Of a stretch of DNA of 64,000 nt, positions 34,263-47,600 are shown in pieces. This DNA is from Azadirachta indica (lineage: Eukaryota > Streptophyta > Magnoliopsida > Sapindales > Meliaceae): the NCBI GenBank assembly GCA_022749755.1, contig CM040442.1, positions 3,064,663-3,128,662 of the forward strand, given 5' to 3'. Within the stretch, counting starts at the first letter, position 1; each line of letters starts with the position of its first letter. The notes beneath the pieces were generated by a model. That model was not told where the DNA came from, did no database searches, and was given only the letters and a program-made list of their open reading frames with translations. The position numbers were made by a program, and so were the translations under genes.

Positions 34263-34764
34263 AGAAATCTGGCTTATTTCTGAAAATATTTAGTGCCTTT
34301 TTTTTATTTTGAAATTTTAATATAGTCCAGTTTTAGATATTCAAATGATTTAAATATTTTTTTAACTCAACACTAAAAAATTTAGTAATTATTTCTGAAT
34401 AAAATAAGTTTTAATTTTTAACCTAACGCTGAAGTTTAAAATTTATTTCCTAATTTATAGCATTTATTTAATTATTTTATAAAAATTTGATCAATAAAAT
34501 TAATATTTTTCATACATTTATATTTAGAAGTGATAAATAAAAAATAAATATATTATTTAAATCATTCATATTTATTCATATTTCAAATCCATTCAGTTTT
34601 CAATTGAAGAAGCAAACAATTCCTTAGAAAAGATATGTCTTAACAAGTAAGGATATTTTAATTATTTTGGTAGGAATTACCTAGTTAATAGTTACTAGTT
34701 ACTCTTCCTCTCTTAGGGATCTACATGATGTATATGAATAAACTATTTTTTTATTTGTAGAAAC

Positions 34765-35018
34765 ATTAAGAATAGGGATCCAGGTGTTATTATGCTACCA
34801 CATTTGATGCGTTGACTATGATGATAATGAGCATCAAATGAATCATTGTGGGCCCAAGAAATATCATGGGAACCCACTAGTGGGCCGGTTGCCGGTCCTA
34901 CAATAAGACTCACCGGACCTTTCCCACATTGTGTACCACTAACTGACCATTGTGGTCCGAGAGGCAATTTATAGGTACATAATTCATCAGCTGTGTTTGA
35001 CAATTTTGACCCCTTCAT
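34765..35018. other. GC-richer unique patch in the gene desert
   Basis: About 250 bases with much higher GC than the flanks, including GTGGGCCCAAG, ACTAGTGGGCCGGTTGCCGG and CTCACCGGACC. The longest minus-strand frame (91 codons) has no recognisable family. It could be a captured gene fragment, an old promoter or a noncoding RNA. Confidence 0.3.
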
Positions 35019-37524
35019 TTTTTTTTTAATTTGTTTTTTAAAAAATCGATGGAGGGTTTTTTCATGGACGGTGCAATTCAGTTTGGTATCGTTTGAATTT
35101 ATGGTCTAAAAATTGATATACGACCTTAATCTTAAATATCAACGTAGAGTTTCATGTGATCGAGATTGTGTAAACATATCTAAATTTTTTAATTTGTTCT
35201 CCAAATTTTAAATATATTGACACCTTGATTAGAATTTGTTATTCCGATTAAAAGTCAATTGATATTAAAGAGAAAAATGAAAATCTTCTGCAACATTTGA
35301 TATAATATATTTTTGTTTAGGAAAGTATCCGAGCATAAATATACTGAGCCAATGGTTGACGTGTGGTCGGATACAATAATCTCCTAAATAGATGGCACGC
35401 ATAAGATCAAGCCAAAAATAGAATATTTATCACGATGGAATAACTAAATTTGGTCGAATATAAAATATCACCCAACCTGATTCAACGTGGGCAGTAAAAA
35501 TTTTGCCATGCACTCCACCTACTAATCACTCATCCTCTCCACTTTCAATTATAGAAAGAACGTGAAACATGGCCAGAAAAGTAACTGAAGACACTTACTC
35601 CCCGCGTTTATAAAATTCCAATGATAAAAAAAAAAATACATACATTGATTCCCAGCAAAAATGTTGCTAAATTTTCTTTTTTATTCTCAATAAAATCATC
35701 TGACTTAAGTATTGAAGTGCATACGCTAGACAAACCAACTATCTCTCTGATTTTGTTTATTTTATAGGCAAATTTCAACATTTTTAATCTTGAAGACACG
35801 AATTCTGTTATTTGAAGTCGAAATAATCGAATTTTCGACATCAACAATTTTCAAGAGTTATTCATGTGGGTGGAATGAATTATTTCGTCTTACTAATAAT
35901 TACCGACGGAAGAATCTGATTATTTATGATAACTTACATAAATGCTTTATTTGTGTTAATAACAATGTTACGTTAAAATAAAACCCCACACAAACAAAAT
36001 ATATCTAATAAACATCCTTTATTAATTCACAAATAAAACATCATACTCGATAGATAAACATTCGACTAAATTTCTAAGTTAATAACAAATATACTTAAAT
36101 AAAATAATGTTCTTATTTTAATTATAAAAAAATAATGCTTTACATTTTTAAAAACTTAAATTTAAAGTAACGCTAACAATGTAATCCCTTATCTATATTA
36201 ATTTTTATTTAAATAAATAAACAACGAAAGCATACTAGATATGTACGGGAGGAATATTGGAGACAGCTTCCTATACATTTCCAATCTTTAATTAAATTAT
36301 CTACATATATAGTCATAGCATGGAAAATTAAAAATAATATATATATATATTGATTAATAATTAGATATGGTATATAGAATAATGATAAATTAAATGTTGA
36401 AACGCAATCGGGGTATGAATACAGAGTTGTTGTGTTGTGTAACACGCAATGACCCCAAAAAATTAATGTACCTAATTAAATATTTAATTGTAAGTTGACA
36501 AGCTCATGGAATATATAGAATCAAGTCATGGTTTACATATTAATTAGACTTGATAGAAAATTTAGTCAAATTTTTGAATACGACAATATTAATTGTAAGT
36601 TGGTCAATTGCTAGCTAGTCATCACACTCAAATCAAATGTGTACATAAATATTCAAAAAAAGTTACAAACAAACAGGAATCTTGTATATATTTAAATAAA
36701 CTTAAGAATTGAAATAAAAAATTTAAAAATTATATATAATACAATCATTTTATTGTATTGTAGTACGAGACAAACATAAGGAAATTAAATAATTAACTAA
36801 TAATATATATTCTTAATATATATTTTAATTTTAGAGAAGTCTGCTGGCGATTTGTTAACCTGTTTCTTTGGTCTCATTGAAGGGATCGAAGCAACTGAGT
36901 TGACAGAAATCACAAGTGTAGTTGAATTTTCTTCATTAATTTTGAGGGACTAATATATTAATTAATGAAAATGGCTGGTGATTTCCTAATTCGATTATAT
37001 ATTTTTCTGATTTTCTACGTTCGTATAAATTGAACTACTACTTCTCTTGCACCTCTTCCCTAGTCAATGTTGGTTTCCTAATTTTCATAGTACTATGATA
37101 CCCATCTTTAATTATTCTTTAATTTATGGTATGTATAATTTATATTAACTAATATTGTATAAGTGCCTAACTTCTATATTAAGCGTCTTTATCTTTTAAA
37201 ACACGATTTAATTTGGTACAATTCATTTGAATAGGTTTACGATATTCTAAAAGATATTAGATATTTATGAGAGTAATCCTCTTTAAAAATATATAATGTT
37301 ATCAACCAATCCCATTCAACTTTATATCAACATCAGTTATAAAATATTTATAAAAATATGGTTCCCTTAGGGCAAGGAATCCCGTAGGACCATTTGTTTT
37401 GTTTTGGTTTTTTTTTTTTTTATTATTATATATATATAGTAAATTAAATTCACGAAGATTGCCAAACTTGATAGGCAAGTTTATGGCTGGAGTGCTGTTG
37501 CTTGACTGCTAAATTTTCTTGAAA

Positions 37525-37550
37525 ATTCAAAAGAGAAACCTCTTTTGAAT
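37525..37550. repeat. Perfect 11-bp hairpin
   Basis: ATTCAAAAGAG, loop AAAC, CTCTTTTGAAT. The stem is too short for a miRNA precursor and no known miRNA is seen. Confidence 0.6.
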
Positions 37551-37859
37551 CAAACCTTAACTGATCAGAATTAAAAATTGTTCGGTAGTTATTTCTCTTT
37601 AAATTAAGGAAGCACAGTATGAAATATCTATACGTATACTTGTTTAATTAATTAGCTGCCAAACTGGCGGCAAAGGCCAAGTGAGATTTATCTCCAATTT
37701 ACTTTTCTTCAAAATTTTGCTGCCCTAAAACTTTACTAGAATTGGCAAATACGTCCTCTAAAGTATAGAGTTAGATATCTGTTTACTCAAGTTAATTAAT
37801 CTTCTTTTGCTTGTTTGGGGCATGGGGATTAATGCACTTTTTTTTTTTCTCCCTTTTAG

Positions 37860-37881
37860 GATAAGATAAGATAAGATAAGA
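37860..37881. repeat. (GATAA)n microsatellite
   Basis: Four to five GATAA units. Confidence 0.85.
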
Positions 37882-39910
37882 TATTTACGTATGTGACTGT
37901 TAAATTCATTAAGATTTGATTTGATTTGTTTTGATTTGATTGAAATAAAGTAACCGTCTGAAGATAGCATCAAATCTAAAGGGTGCTTTTATATATATTC
38001 ACAATGTGAGTCTATCAATACTTAAATGAAGATAATTAGTAGCATGCGAAAGTTCAAATAGGAGATGGTTAGGCCTAGCTAATATTATCATATATATATA
38101 TATATATGTATATGTTAGTAAAATCATTTAATTAGAAGTTTAAACTTGTTTTACAAAGCCACCACAGCCAACAGCTGGGTGGTTCGAGTGCGTGGGGTTG
38201 AGTCCATTATAAGACTCTCTTCTCACTAATCGTATGAATTATATCCCCGAATATTATTATATTTAGAGTAAATTTGTGGGGTGAATTATAAATTTTTTAT
38301 CTAAATTTTTAATAAATGTTTGAGTATAATATCGATCACTTGTATACCTAATATTAAAAAAAATTACAAGATATGTATAAGATAATGCATATTATTTTCA
38401 TGTTTTTCAATTTTCTTTTGATTTATAAATTACAAGATATTTCTTGCAAAGAATAAATATTCAATAATTTATTATATCAACCGACAACGAAAATAGAGAT
38501 CTCTTATATATGCTTCTTCAATTAACTCACAGCAATTTGCCCATCATCAAGCATATATAGATCTTGTAGAAGCTACAAAAACTTGCAAGTTAATTAATTT
38601 ATGTCTTGTCAATTTTTGAGAGCTTTAGAAAATGACAATTGCCCAAAAAAAAACTCTTAATTCTTTTTTTCTTTTAAAAAGAATTAAATAGGGTTAGTAA
38701 TTGTGATGAGTGGCCATGCATTCTATATATATGTATAGTTTGCATTTAAGAAAGGAAGGGGGACAAACACCAAAATGTGACTTAAAGTTGATGATATTAC
38801 AAAAAAAAAAAAAAATTGTTTCTTTATTTGAGATTATTAGTAGAGGTCCACAAGAAAGTTAAATTTGACTCATCAATCACCTTGGTTAATTTACCACATA
38901 TGAATGAATCAATTAGATGTATTTGCTTTTGTGGTCCATTACATTCCCACTTGCTTTTTCTTCTTCCTTAATTCCATCCATTCATCTTCACTCGCTAATA
39001 TACATCCATCCATTTATTCATTTATTTATATACTAAAATTTGTGTTCCTCTTTCTTTTGCTAATAATTATCATGGAGATAATTAATTAAGTGATAAAAAA
39101 ATTAATAATAATTAACTATTGATTTTTTAATTAATTTTATAATTTTAATTTTAAGTTTTTCTTTAAAAAAATAATGGCATTGATGGACTCTTGATCAAGA
39201 TGATTAGATATCTTCATAATTTGAAAGAAAAAAAAAAGAGAAAAATATAAATGATGATAAGAATTCGCGTCCATGTGAAAATTTATCAAAGAGTAAATTT
39301 TTGGGTACGTTATAAAAATGATTTTTTTTAATTTTTTTTGTAAATTTAATGTCAATAAAAATAGTACATAGGATTGTGATGTTAAAAAAAAAAAGAGTAA
39401 TTATTGTTTTATTTATATATTAATTTTGATTGCATCCTAAAAGTAGATAAGGAGATAGAAATGAAATTGATATATCACTATTCTATTACCTATGACGACC
39501 GCAAATAAGGCCAAAATCGAGCAACAATGAATTTAATTTAATTGAAAGTAAAGGGGACATGATTGGAATTGTTGTAGAAGAAAAGGGTAAATATGTGTTT
39601 TAAACAAAATATGAAATCCCCACTTTCTGTCTTTCTTCCTATTCCTTGTAACCGCGTTCTGAATTTACTCGGAATTGAAAACCAGCCTGAAAAACTCGTT
39701 TTGACTCGGCAACTTTTTTGATTTCTCAGCAGAGAAAACAAAAATAATAAAATAATGGAAACAAAAGAAAAGAAAAAGATTTTTTAAGAAATCATCAAAA
39801 GCAAAACTGAAAAGTTAAAAACATATTAAAAACAAATGATTCACAACACAGAATTTGGAAAACGTGTGGACGGTGAGGAACAAAATACAACACACCTTTT
39901 TTTCTCTTCT

Positions 39911-39925
39911 CTATATATAAATAGG
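39911..39925 (+). promoter_or_regulatory. TATA box of the lipoxygenase gene
   Basis: CTATATATAAATAGG lies about 140 bases before the ATG, a near-consensus plant TATA box. Transcription would start around 39940-39950. Confidence 0.65.
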
Positions 39926-39989
39926 TGTAAAGTCGTGTAGTTATTGCAACAAATCAGAAAAATCAGCACAGACAGCTTCCATCTCTTCA

Positions 39990-40013
39990 GCTTCTGCTTC
40001 TGCTTCTGCTTCT
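39990..40013 (+). repeat. (CTTCTG)n repeat in the lipoxygenase leader
   Basis: About four CTTCTG hexamers sit in the 5' UTR, 44 bases before the ATG. The tract is CU-rich on the mRNA and could vary between alleles. Confidence 0.75.
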
Positions 40014-40056
40014 TGAACTTGCGTTCATTTTCAAGGAAAAGAGAGTAAGAGAAGAG

Positions 40057-43000
40057 ATGGCACTGACTAAGGAAATTATGGGTTGTTCTGTATTTGAGAG
40101 ATCATCATCATCAAAAGTGCTTTTAAACCAAAGTGCTTTTGCCGGAAAGAGGCTGAGAAGCAACCAGCCTTTTGCTAACCCAATTTCGCTCCCTTTGCAA
40201 CATAGAAGAGTGCATTTGATTAGAAAAGCAGGAGCTGTGAGGGGAATTCCTGTTGCAGCTATAAGTGAAGATGTGGTGAAAGCAGCCGCTGCTTCTGCTT
40301 TATCAGCTGAAGAAGCAGTTAAGTTTAAGGTGAGAGCTGTGTTAACTGTGAGGAAGAGCATCAAGGAAGATTTGAAAGAAAAAATTGTTAATCGCTTAGA
40401 TGCCATTACTGACAAAATTGGCAGGAATATTTGTTTAGAACTTATCAGCACAGAAGTTGATCCCAGTAAGTGGTGCTTTTAAGTAATTTCTTTGATTTTC
40501 TCGTTTCCGATTCCAGCGCCTGTTCCTCTTGTGGGTTATTAATGTTTGTTTTCTGACTCTTATTAATATTGAATTAGGAACAAAAGGGCCAAAGAAAAGC
40601 AGAGAAGCTGTGCTGAAAGATTGGTCAAAGAAATCAAATGTTAAAGAAGAAAGAGTTCATTACACGGCAGATTTTACAGTCGACTCAAATTTTGGTGTTC
40701 CTGGTGCAATCACAATAACCAATAAGCACCAGAAGGAGTTCTTTTTGGAGACAATTACGATTGAAGGTTTTGCCTCTGGTCCGGTTCATTTTCATTGCAA
40801 TTCATGGGTTCAATCTAACAAAGATCATCCCGGAAAAAGGATTTTCTTCACTAATCAGGTAATCGTCATCAATGATTCCCTCTCTCTCTCTCTCTCTTAT
40901 CTTTTTTTTTTTTGGGTGATTATTTGGCGTTGTTACTTTTTTGGACAGTATCTGGGTGCCAGTTAGATTTTTTCCAATTTTTTTTCAATGACACAGGTTG
41001 AAGCAAAAGTCAAAGCCTCATATTTTAGCTTTTGAATTTTGTCAAAGTAGTTGAACCGTTCAGAAGAGAGAGTCTATTGAATTTCGTAGAAAAATCAAAA
41101 GAAAAGAAGAAAATGGATAGTAGCTTGTTCATCTATTTAATAATTAAGATATATCTGCATTAAAATTCATCAATCACTCATTTTGTTTGTTCCTGAAGAC
41201 ATGATGGCAACTCAATAATAAATGAACTTGACAACCATTAACCAATAACCATATAAAAATGTGTTAGTATTTTATTAACTTCTGAATTTTATGATGATGA
41301 TGATGATGAGCAGCCATATTTACCAAGTGAGACTCCTGCTGGGCTTAGAGCACTGAGGGAGAGAGAGCTCAAAGACCTGAGAGGTGATGGGAAAGGAGAA
41401 AGAAAATTATCAGACAGAATTTATGACTTTGATGTGTATAATGATTTGGGAAACCCAGACAAAGCAAGTGAATTCGCTAGACCGAGTCTTGGAGGTCAAC
41501 AAAGACCTTATCCTAGACGATGTCGTACTGGTCGCGCTCCTACTGATACAGGTACAATACTTTAATTAAATACACACGCACCTACCCTCATTTAATAAAA
41601 TCTGTCTTAACGTATGGTATATATCTAGTACTGTGTGTTTTATATATATTTTATTTTTTCTCTTTATACATGGCTGCAGATATGCATGCAGAGAGCCGTG
41701 TGGAGAAGCCATTACCCATGTACGTGCCAAGAGATGAACAGTTTGAGGAGTCAAAGATGGATGCATTTTCAGCTGGGAGGCTTAGAGGGTTGCTTCACAA
41801 CTTAATCCCATCGTTGAAAGCGACCATTTCTGCTGTAAATCATGATTTCAAGGGCTTCTCAGACTTTGACAGTCTCTACAGCGAAGGACTTCTGCTCAAT
41901 TTAGGATTGCAAGATGGAATCCTAAAGAAGCTCCCACTGCCTAGAGTTGTTAGCAGAATTCAAGAATCCAGCCAAGGTCTCCTCAGATATGACATACCCA
42001 AGATTCTTTCAAGTAAGTGCTTTGCTCTATCTAATCACCTTTAAAATAATTAATAACTTCTATGGATGAACACAAATTTTTAAAAATGTTAGATTGTGAC
42101 AGGTAAATGCTCACCTACCCACTTTGGAGATTATAGCTTTTCAACAAGAAATAGAATTCACCAAGCATATTAAATTATTGTACTTGGATTAATCTCGTAG
42201 GCTATGATAAATCTCACAAATAATATAAATTCTTTTGTGTTACATATAAAAAATTCTTTTCTCAGAGCCCAATTTGCTTGTCATAATTACAGAAATTGTA
42301 GTGCGGAGCATGACGCCCCATGTTGCTAGTGGGGGACAATATGTCACATTCATGAATTTTCACGAGAATATACATATATAATTATATAAATAAGTAATTC
42401 TATGTGCCAGCCTTGTAGTGTCTTCTGAAAAGTAGAAGATATTCATTGTTATTTATTCCGAAAGCTTATGACAGCCACAGAAAAATTTTAAAAAAAATGA
42501 CCCACTTCTGTTTTTTTTGTCTCCTTCAATTGCTAGCTAGTAGCTAGTTTCCAATGTTGCCAATCACTTTCATTGTTGTTATATAATACATAGTGATTTC
42601 TGATTTTCCTCATTTAACATGTGGGTTTAGTACAAATTTTCATTCTTTTGATTTCTCTTTTTCGGTAATGGAATTAGAAATTGTTATTTAAATCAAAAGC
42701 TACGATTATACTTCGCTAATCGATATTCCTACATGTGATTCATATTTCAGAGGATAGATTTGCCTGGTTGCGAGATGACGAATTTGCCCGCCAAGCTTTA
42801 GCTGGAGTTAATCCTGTCACCATCGAAAAGCTTCAGGTTTTTCCTCCCGTTAGCAAACTTGATCCTGAAATCTATGGTCCACAAGAATCTGCTTTGAAAG
42901 AGGAGCACATCATTGGCCAACTTAACGGCATGACTGTTCAACAGGTAATTAAATTCAGATTTTCGTTTAGAATTAGAATTCTCTCATGATCTAAACTTTT

Positions 43001-44673
43001 ATTGTATTTTTGTTTTAGGGACGTTTTAAATTAATTTCTGACAAGGAACTTTTCTTTTTTTCAGGCCTTGGAGGAAAACAAGTTGTACATAGTGGATTAC
43101 CATGACATTTACTTACCATTTCTTGACAAAATAAATGCACTTGATGGTAGAAAAGCATATGCTACCCGTACCATATTTTTCTTGACACCTGTTGACACTC
43201 TCAAGCCGATCGCCATTGAGCTCAGCCTCCCGCAGTCCGGACCGAGTTCCCGGTCGAAGCGTGTGGTCACACCTCCGACCGACGCCACCAGCAATTGGGT
43301 CTGGCAGCTCGCAAAGGCTCATGTGTGCTCTAACGATGCCGGGGTGCACCAACTTGTTAACCATTGGTAAGCAAAATTAATCAATCATTTTTTTTTTTTA
43401 ATTTACTTTGTCTTATGTTGGATGGATGATTGAAATGATGGGGTGATTTTACAGGTTACGTACACATGCATGCATAGAGCCATTTATTTTAGCAGCACAT
43501 AGACAATTGAGTGCAATGCATCCAATCTACAAGCTACTGGATCCACACATGAGATACACGTTGGAAATCAACGCTCTAGCCAGGCAAAATTTGATCAATG
43601 CCGATGCTGTAATCGAGTCTTGCTTCACTCCCGGTCGCTACTGCATGGAGATTAGCGCCGCCGCCTATAAAAACTTCTGGCGTTTCGACAGGGAAAGCCT
43701 CCCCGCCGATCTCATTCGCAGGTACATACATAGACCAAGATTCTATATTGATCTGAACTGTACTAGTTTCTTTCCAATGGGTGGAAAATTTTCTAGGAAA
43801 AGAAAATGAGCAAACTCGTAACGGGATTCCTCATTCTTTCATCGACACGTTCTTATTTTTGCTCAAATTGATATATGTATGAAGATATTGAGAAAATTGC
43901 CTTTTTCATCATGCAGGGGTATAGCAATTCCTGACCCAACACAACCATATGGATTGAAGCTGCTAATTGAGGACTACCCATATGCAACAGATGGGCTACT
44001 AATTTGGTCAGCAATTGAGAATTGGGTGCGGACGTATGTGAACCGTTACTACCCAAATCCAAGCCTAATTCGTAATGACATAGAGTTGCAATCATGGTAC
44101 TCGGAGTCCGTCAACGTGGGTCATGCTGATCTTCGCCAAGAAAACTGGTGGCCCAAGTTAACGAACGGTGATGATCTAGTCCACATCCTGACGACCATCA
44201 TCTGGCTTGCATCCGCGCAACATGCAGCACTAAATTTCGGACAATACCCGTATGGAGGATATGTCCCAAATCGCCCACCTCTGATGAGAAGATTAATCCC
44301 AGAAGAAAACGACCCTGAATATGAAAATTTCTTATCCGACCCACAAAAATATTTCCTGTCAGCATTGCCAAGTTTACTACAAGCTACAAAGTACATGGCT
44401 GTGGTAGACACATTGTCTACACATTCACCGGACGAGGAGTACCTTGGGGAACGGCAACAACCAGGGATTTGGTCCGGCGATAGCGAGATAACCGAGGCAT
44501 TTTATGAGTTTTCCGCAGAAATCAGACGGATAGAAAAAGAGATCGAGAAAAGGAACGGTGATCCGAGCATGAGAAACCGTTGCGGCGCCGGGGTTTTACC
44601 GTATGAGTTACTAGCACCTAGTTCAGATCCTGGTGTAACATGTAGAGGTGTTCCAAATAGTGTGTCAATATGA
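40057..44673 (+). CDS. LOX2: Linoleate 13S-lipoxygenase, chloroplastic (LOX2 type)
   Basis: Eight exons, 40057-40465, 40578-40858, 41314-41551, 41680-42012, 42751-42944, 43065-43366, 43455-43721 and 43917-44673, join to 926 residues. The N-terminal 70 or so residues are Ser/Arg-rich like a transit peptide. The PLAT/C2 domain follows (to about 220), then the LOX domain ([20 protein letters not shown] on). All iron ligands are present: His585 and His590 (NHWLRTH), His777 and Asn781 (AQHAALN), and the C-terminal Ile926 (GVPNSVSI). The specificity pair is Cys642-Phe643 (ESCFTPG), which marks 13-LOX rather than the Thr-Val of 9-LOX. The enzyme adds O2 to linoleic/linolenic acid at C13 in plastids, feeding jasmonate and green-leaf volatiles. 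The gene has a clear TATA box and looks intact. Exact orthology among LOX2-type copies cannot be settled here. Confidence 0.95.
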
Positions 44674-47600
44674 GCCTAAAGAGAAACGAAATCTTATTTA
44701 TGCTCATATCATATGCTCGATAAAAACTTAGGTATATAATTGAAGTTATTAATTAGATATGTTAGAGATGCTAGAAATTGGCGTTTTCTCAAATATTTTG
44801 TATCTAGCTATATTCTAGGTAAGTGCAATTAATATTGAATGCACATGAAACTTAGAATTGTATATGATATTTATTGAGTTTGTAAAAGAGGAAAGAAAAA
44901 TTAAGAATAAAAGTTGTAGCATATTTCATTATAATGGGCAGTTTATAATATTAGATTTTCCAAACTTTTAAATAATACAATATTGGATTTGGGCTTGCTT
45001 GCTCATAGCCTTACAATATGCCAATTCTTCCTCGATAATGGACACTCAATTATATGGAAGTGGAATGGGCGTAATTTCAATCATGGACCTTCCAAGCTAT
45101 CAAATTATTACTCTACTCAAAATATTAATTTTGTTATTGTTTATGATTTTTTTAAAAAAAAATATTGTTCTATGCGAAATTTAGAATGTGCTTTCAACTA
45201 TTCTATTTTTTCTTAACTTTTAAAAAAATACAAGAGTTAAAATATTCATTAAATAATTATTCTTATTTAATTATTAATATTTATCAATTCCTCATTCACT
45301 TATATACTTAACAGGGAGAAAACTTATTTTATTAAAAATCACAAGATTTAAATTTCAAACATACTCTTAATTTATCATGTACCTTATCTACTTACTTTTA
45401 TTCTTAATCGACTGTAGTGACTCAAAAACAAAGATAAATTATTTAGGCTAACAAATGTATTAAGTATAGAAATTCAAGTAAGCTAAGTTAATATATATAC
45501 AAAATGTGTTAATTAATTAATTAGATAGCTAGGACAAAACAAAAACTTATTTCTGAAACATGCTCATCAAATTAAAGCAGAAGTTCAGGCTGTAAACAAT
45601 AATGCACGAAACAGATACTCCTTTGTTTGGTTTGGTCAACTTGTGATTCAGATTCCACAAACGAACAACTTTCTGTGAATCACATTCACAAAGCAAGCCA
45701 GTACCAACTAAAAATTCTTTGATCATGATACATCCTTTACATGAAGTATTGGTAGCGTCTGTAAACGAACATGTCTCACAGTGTATGATTCAGGTGTTTG
45801 ATCGAGACAAACCACTTTCGTTTTTTGACCTTTTTTTGGGAAAAAGGCAAGTGGAGAGAAAAAAAAAAGGGTTCATTTTTTATTTATTTTAAGAGAGGAA
45901 AATTGCGGTTCACACGTTTTATGGGCCCTTTTTATTGCAACTTTTGGAATGATATTTTCTGCAACATCAATTAAAGCAGGATTATGACAATTACATTTTG
46001 AATCATATTTCCTGATCTTTCTGCTGCAACAGGTCTCAATAATTTATTAAAAATGTTAGGTGTAAATGGGCTTAAGAATGTAATCTCTCGTATAATTTGT
46101 GCTCTACAAATGAGAGGTGTTTTCTTTGGTTTCAAAAAATAAAAGATAAAAATAAAAAAATAGAAAGAAAACAAACATCGATTTAGTAAATTGTCTTCAA
46201 AGGATAATTAATTAGAAAGAATCGTATAATATTGTCCAATTGTTGTTTTCAAATTATGTAACTATATAATTATATTTATAATTTTTTTCTACTATATATA
46301 TATATATATAAGCATATTTTCAATTGATTACTTAATTATAGGCTATATCTTATTATAATATAATAAGTATTTTGATGTTACACTAAAGTTTAAAAAGATG
46401 ACAAATATTTCAATAAGATACAAAATTATAATCTCTGTCTAAAACAATTTAACGGTAAAAGGGTAAAATTATCTTTTTTATTAAAAAAAATTTCATTTAC
46501 TTACTTAATTTTAAACGATATCTCATTGTGATGTAATAATTATTCGCATATTATATTATAGTATATAAAAATGATAAATATTTTAACGAGTTATACATTC
46601 GTAACATATATTTTAAAAAAATTTAACGGTAAGAGTACAAAATTATCTTTTCGATAAAATTTTAAAAAAAAGTTTTTTTTAATTTTTTTTCAAAAAGTTG
46701 AAAGCTGCAAATTAAAAAATTTAAGGGAACAAATATTATTATCCCATTTTAATTTAAACTTAGGTTTATTTTAAAATTTATCCACTACCTTAGTTAAGAA
46801 ATATCTCTATCTACTTTTCATTCTCTATGTATATAGAAGAAAAACCCAACTTTCTTCTCCTTATTCATTTTCTTTTATAAGGCATTATACCCCTCCTCTC
46901 TTCTTCTTCTTCCCTTAAATCCCAAACCATCCATCACGTAACTTCTTATGCTCCCTCCGAAATCATCGTTGAACTTATTGCTAACCAACTTTATTTCCTT
47001 TACTCTTTTAACTACATTTTCTTTGTTACTCAAAAATCATCAGTGACCAGTGACGTTCGTAGCGTGGCAGGAATATGTTGCTGGTGGTGAAATTTTTAGA
47101 ATTATGAAGGAGATAAAAATTAAGATTTTGAGTTCAATTAGAAAATTAGGGTTAGGTTTTTTTAATCTATTTTAAAATTTTAATTTTTGTGGAGATAATT
47201 TTATATAATTGCTTAACTTTTAACAATATCTCATTGTGATATAATAAGTAATAAGATGCTACTCTAAATTTTATAGAGATTGACAAATATCTCAATAAGT
47301 TATATGATAAAATATATTAGGAATGTTTTTATAATTTTATATTATATAACAAAATTAAAGATGTAATGATCATTCAGCTCTCTTAAATAAGTTTTTGTGA
47401 ATGGACGTTACGAATTTATAATTTATTGAAATATTTGTCATTTTTTTAAATTGTAATATAGCGTTAGAACATTTATTATATCACAATTAGATATAACATA
47501 AAATTAAGTAGTTAACCGAAATTATCCCGTATATTTATATATATATAATTTATTTCAACCGAAGATATGAATAAGAGATCTTTCACACTGTTCTACCTAA

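Larger units (their letters stand above)
30132..39910. other. 9.8-kb gene desert, AT-rich
   Basis: The first 170 bases are 3' UTR of the preceding gene. I find no ORF with family similarity. Contents: a MITE-like region (30.63-31.01 kb), a 42-bp tandem repeat (31.45-31.57 kb), a SINE-like fragment (34.15-34.26 kb), a GC-richer patch (34.75-35.02 kb), a perfect 11-bp hairpin (37525-37550), a (GATAA)n tract (37.86 kb), a second SINE-like fragment (38.15-38.22 kb), and many A/T runs. The last 100-200 bases before 39911 are lipoxygenase promoter, with an ACGTGT G-box-like element near 39861. Confidence 0.55.

Noticed and set aside
37525..37550. Hairpin as a miRNA precursor
   Set aside because: The stem is only 11 bp with a 4-base loop, and no known miRNA sequence is present.
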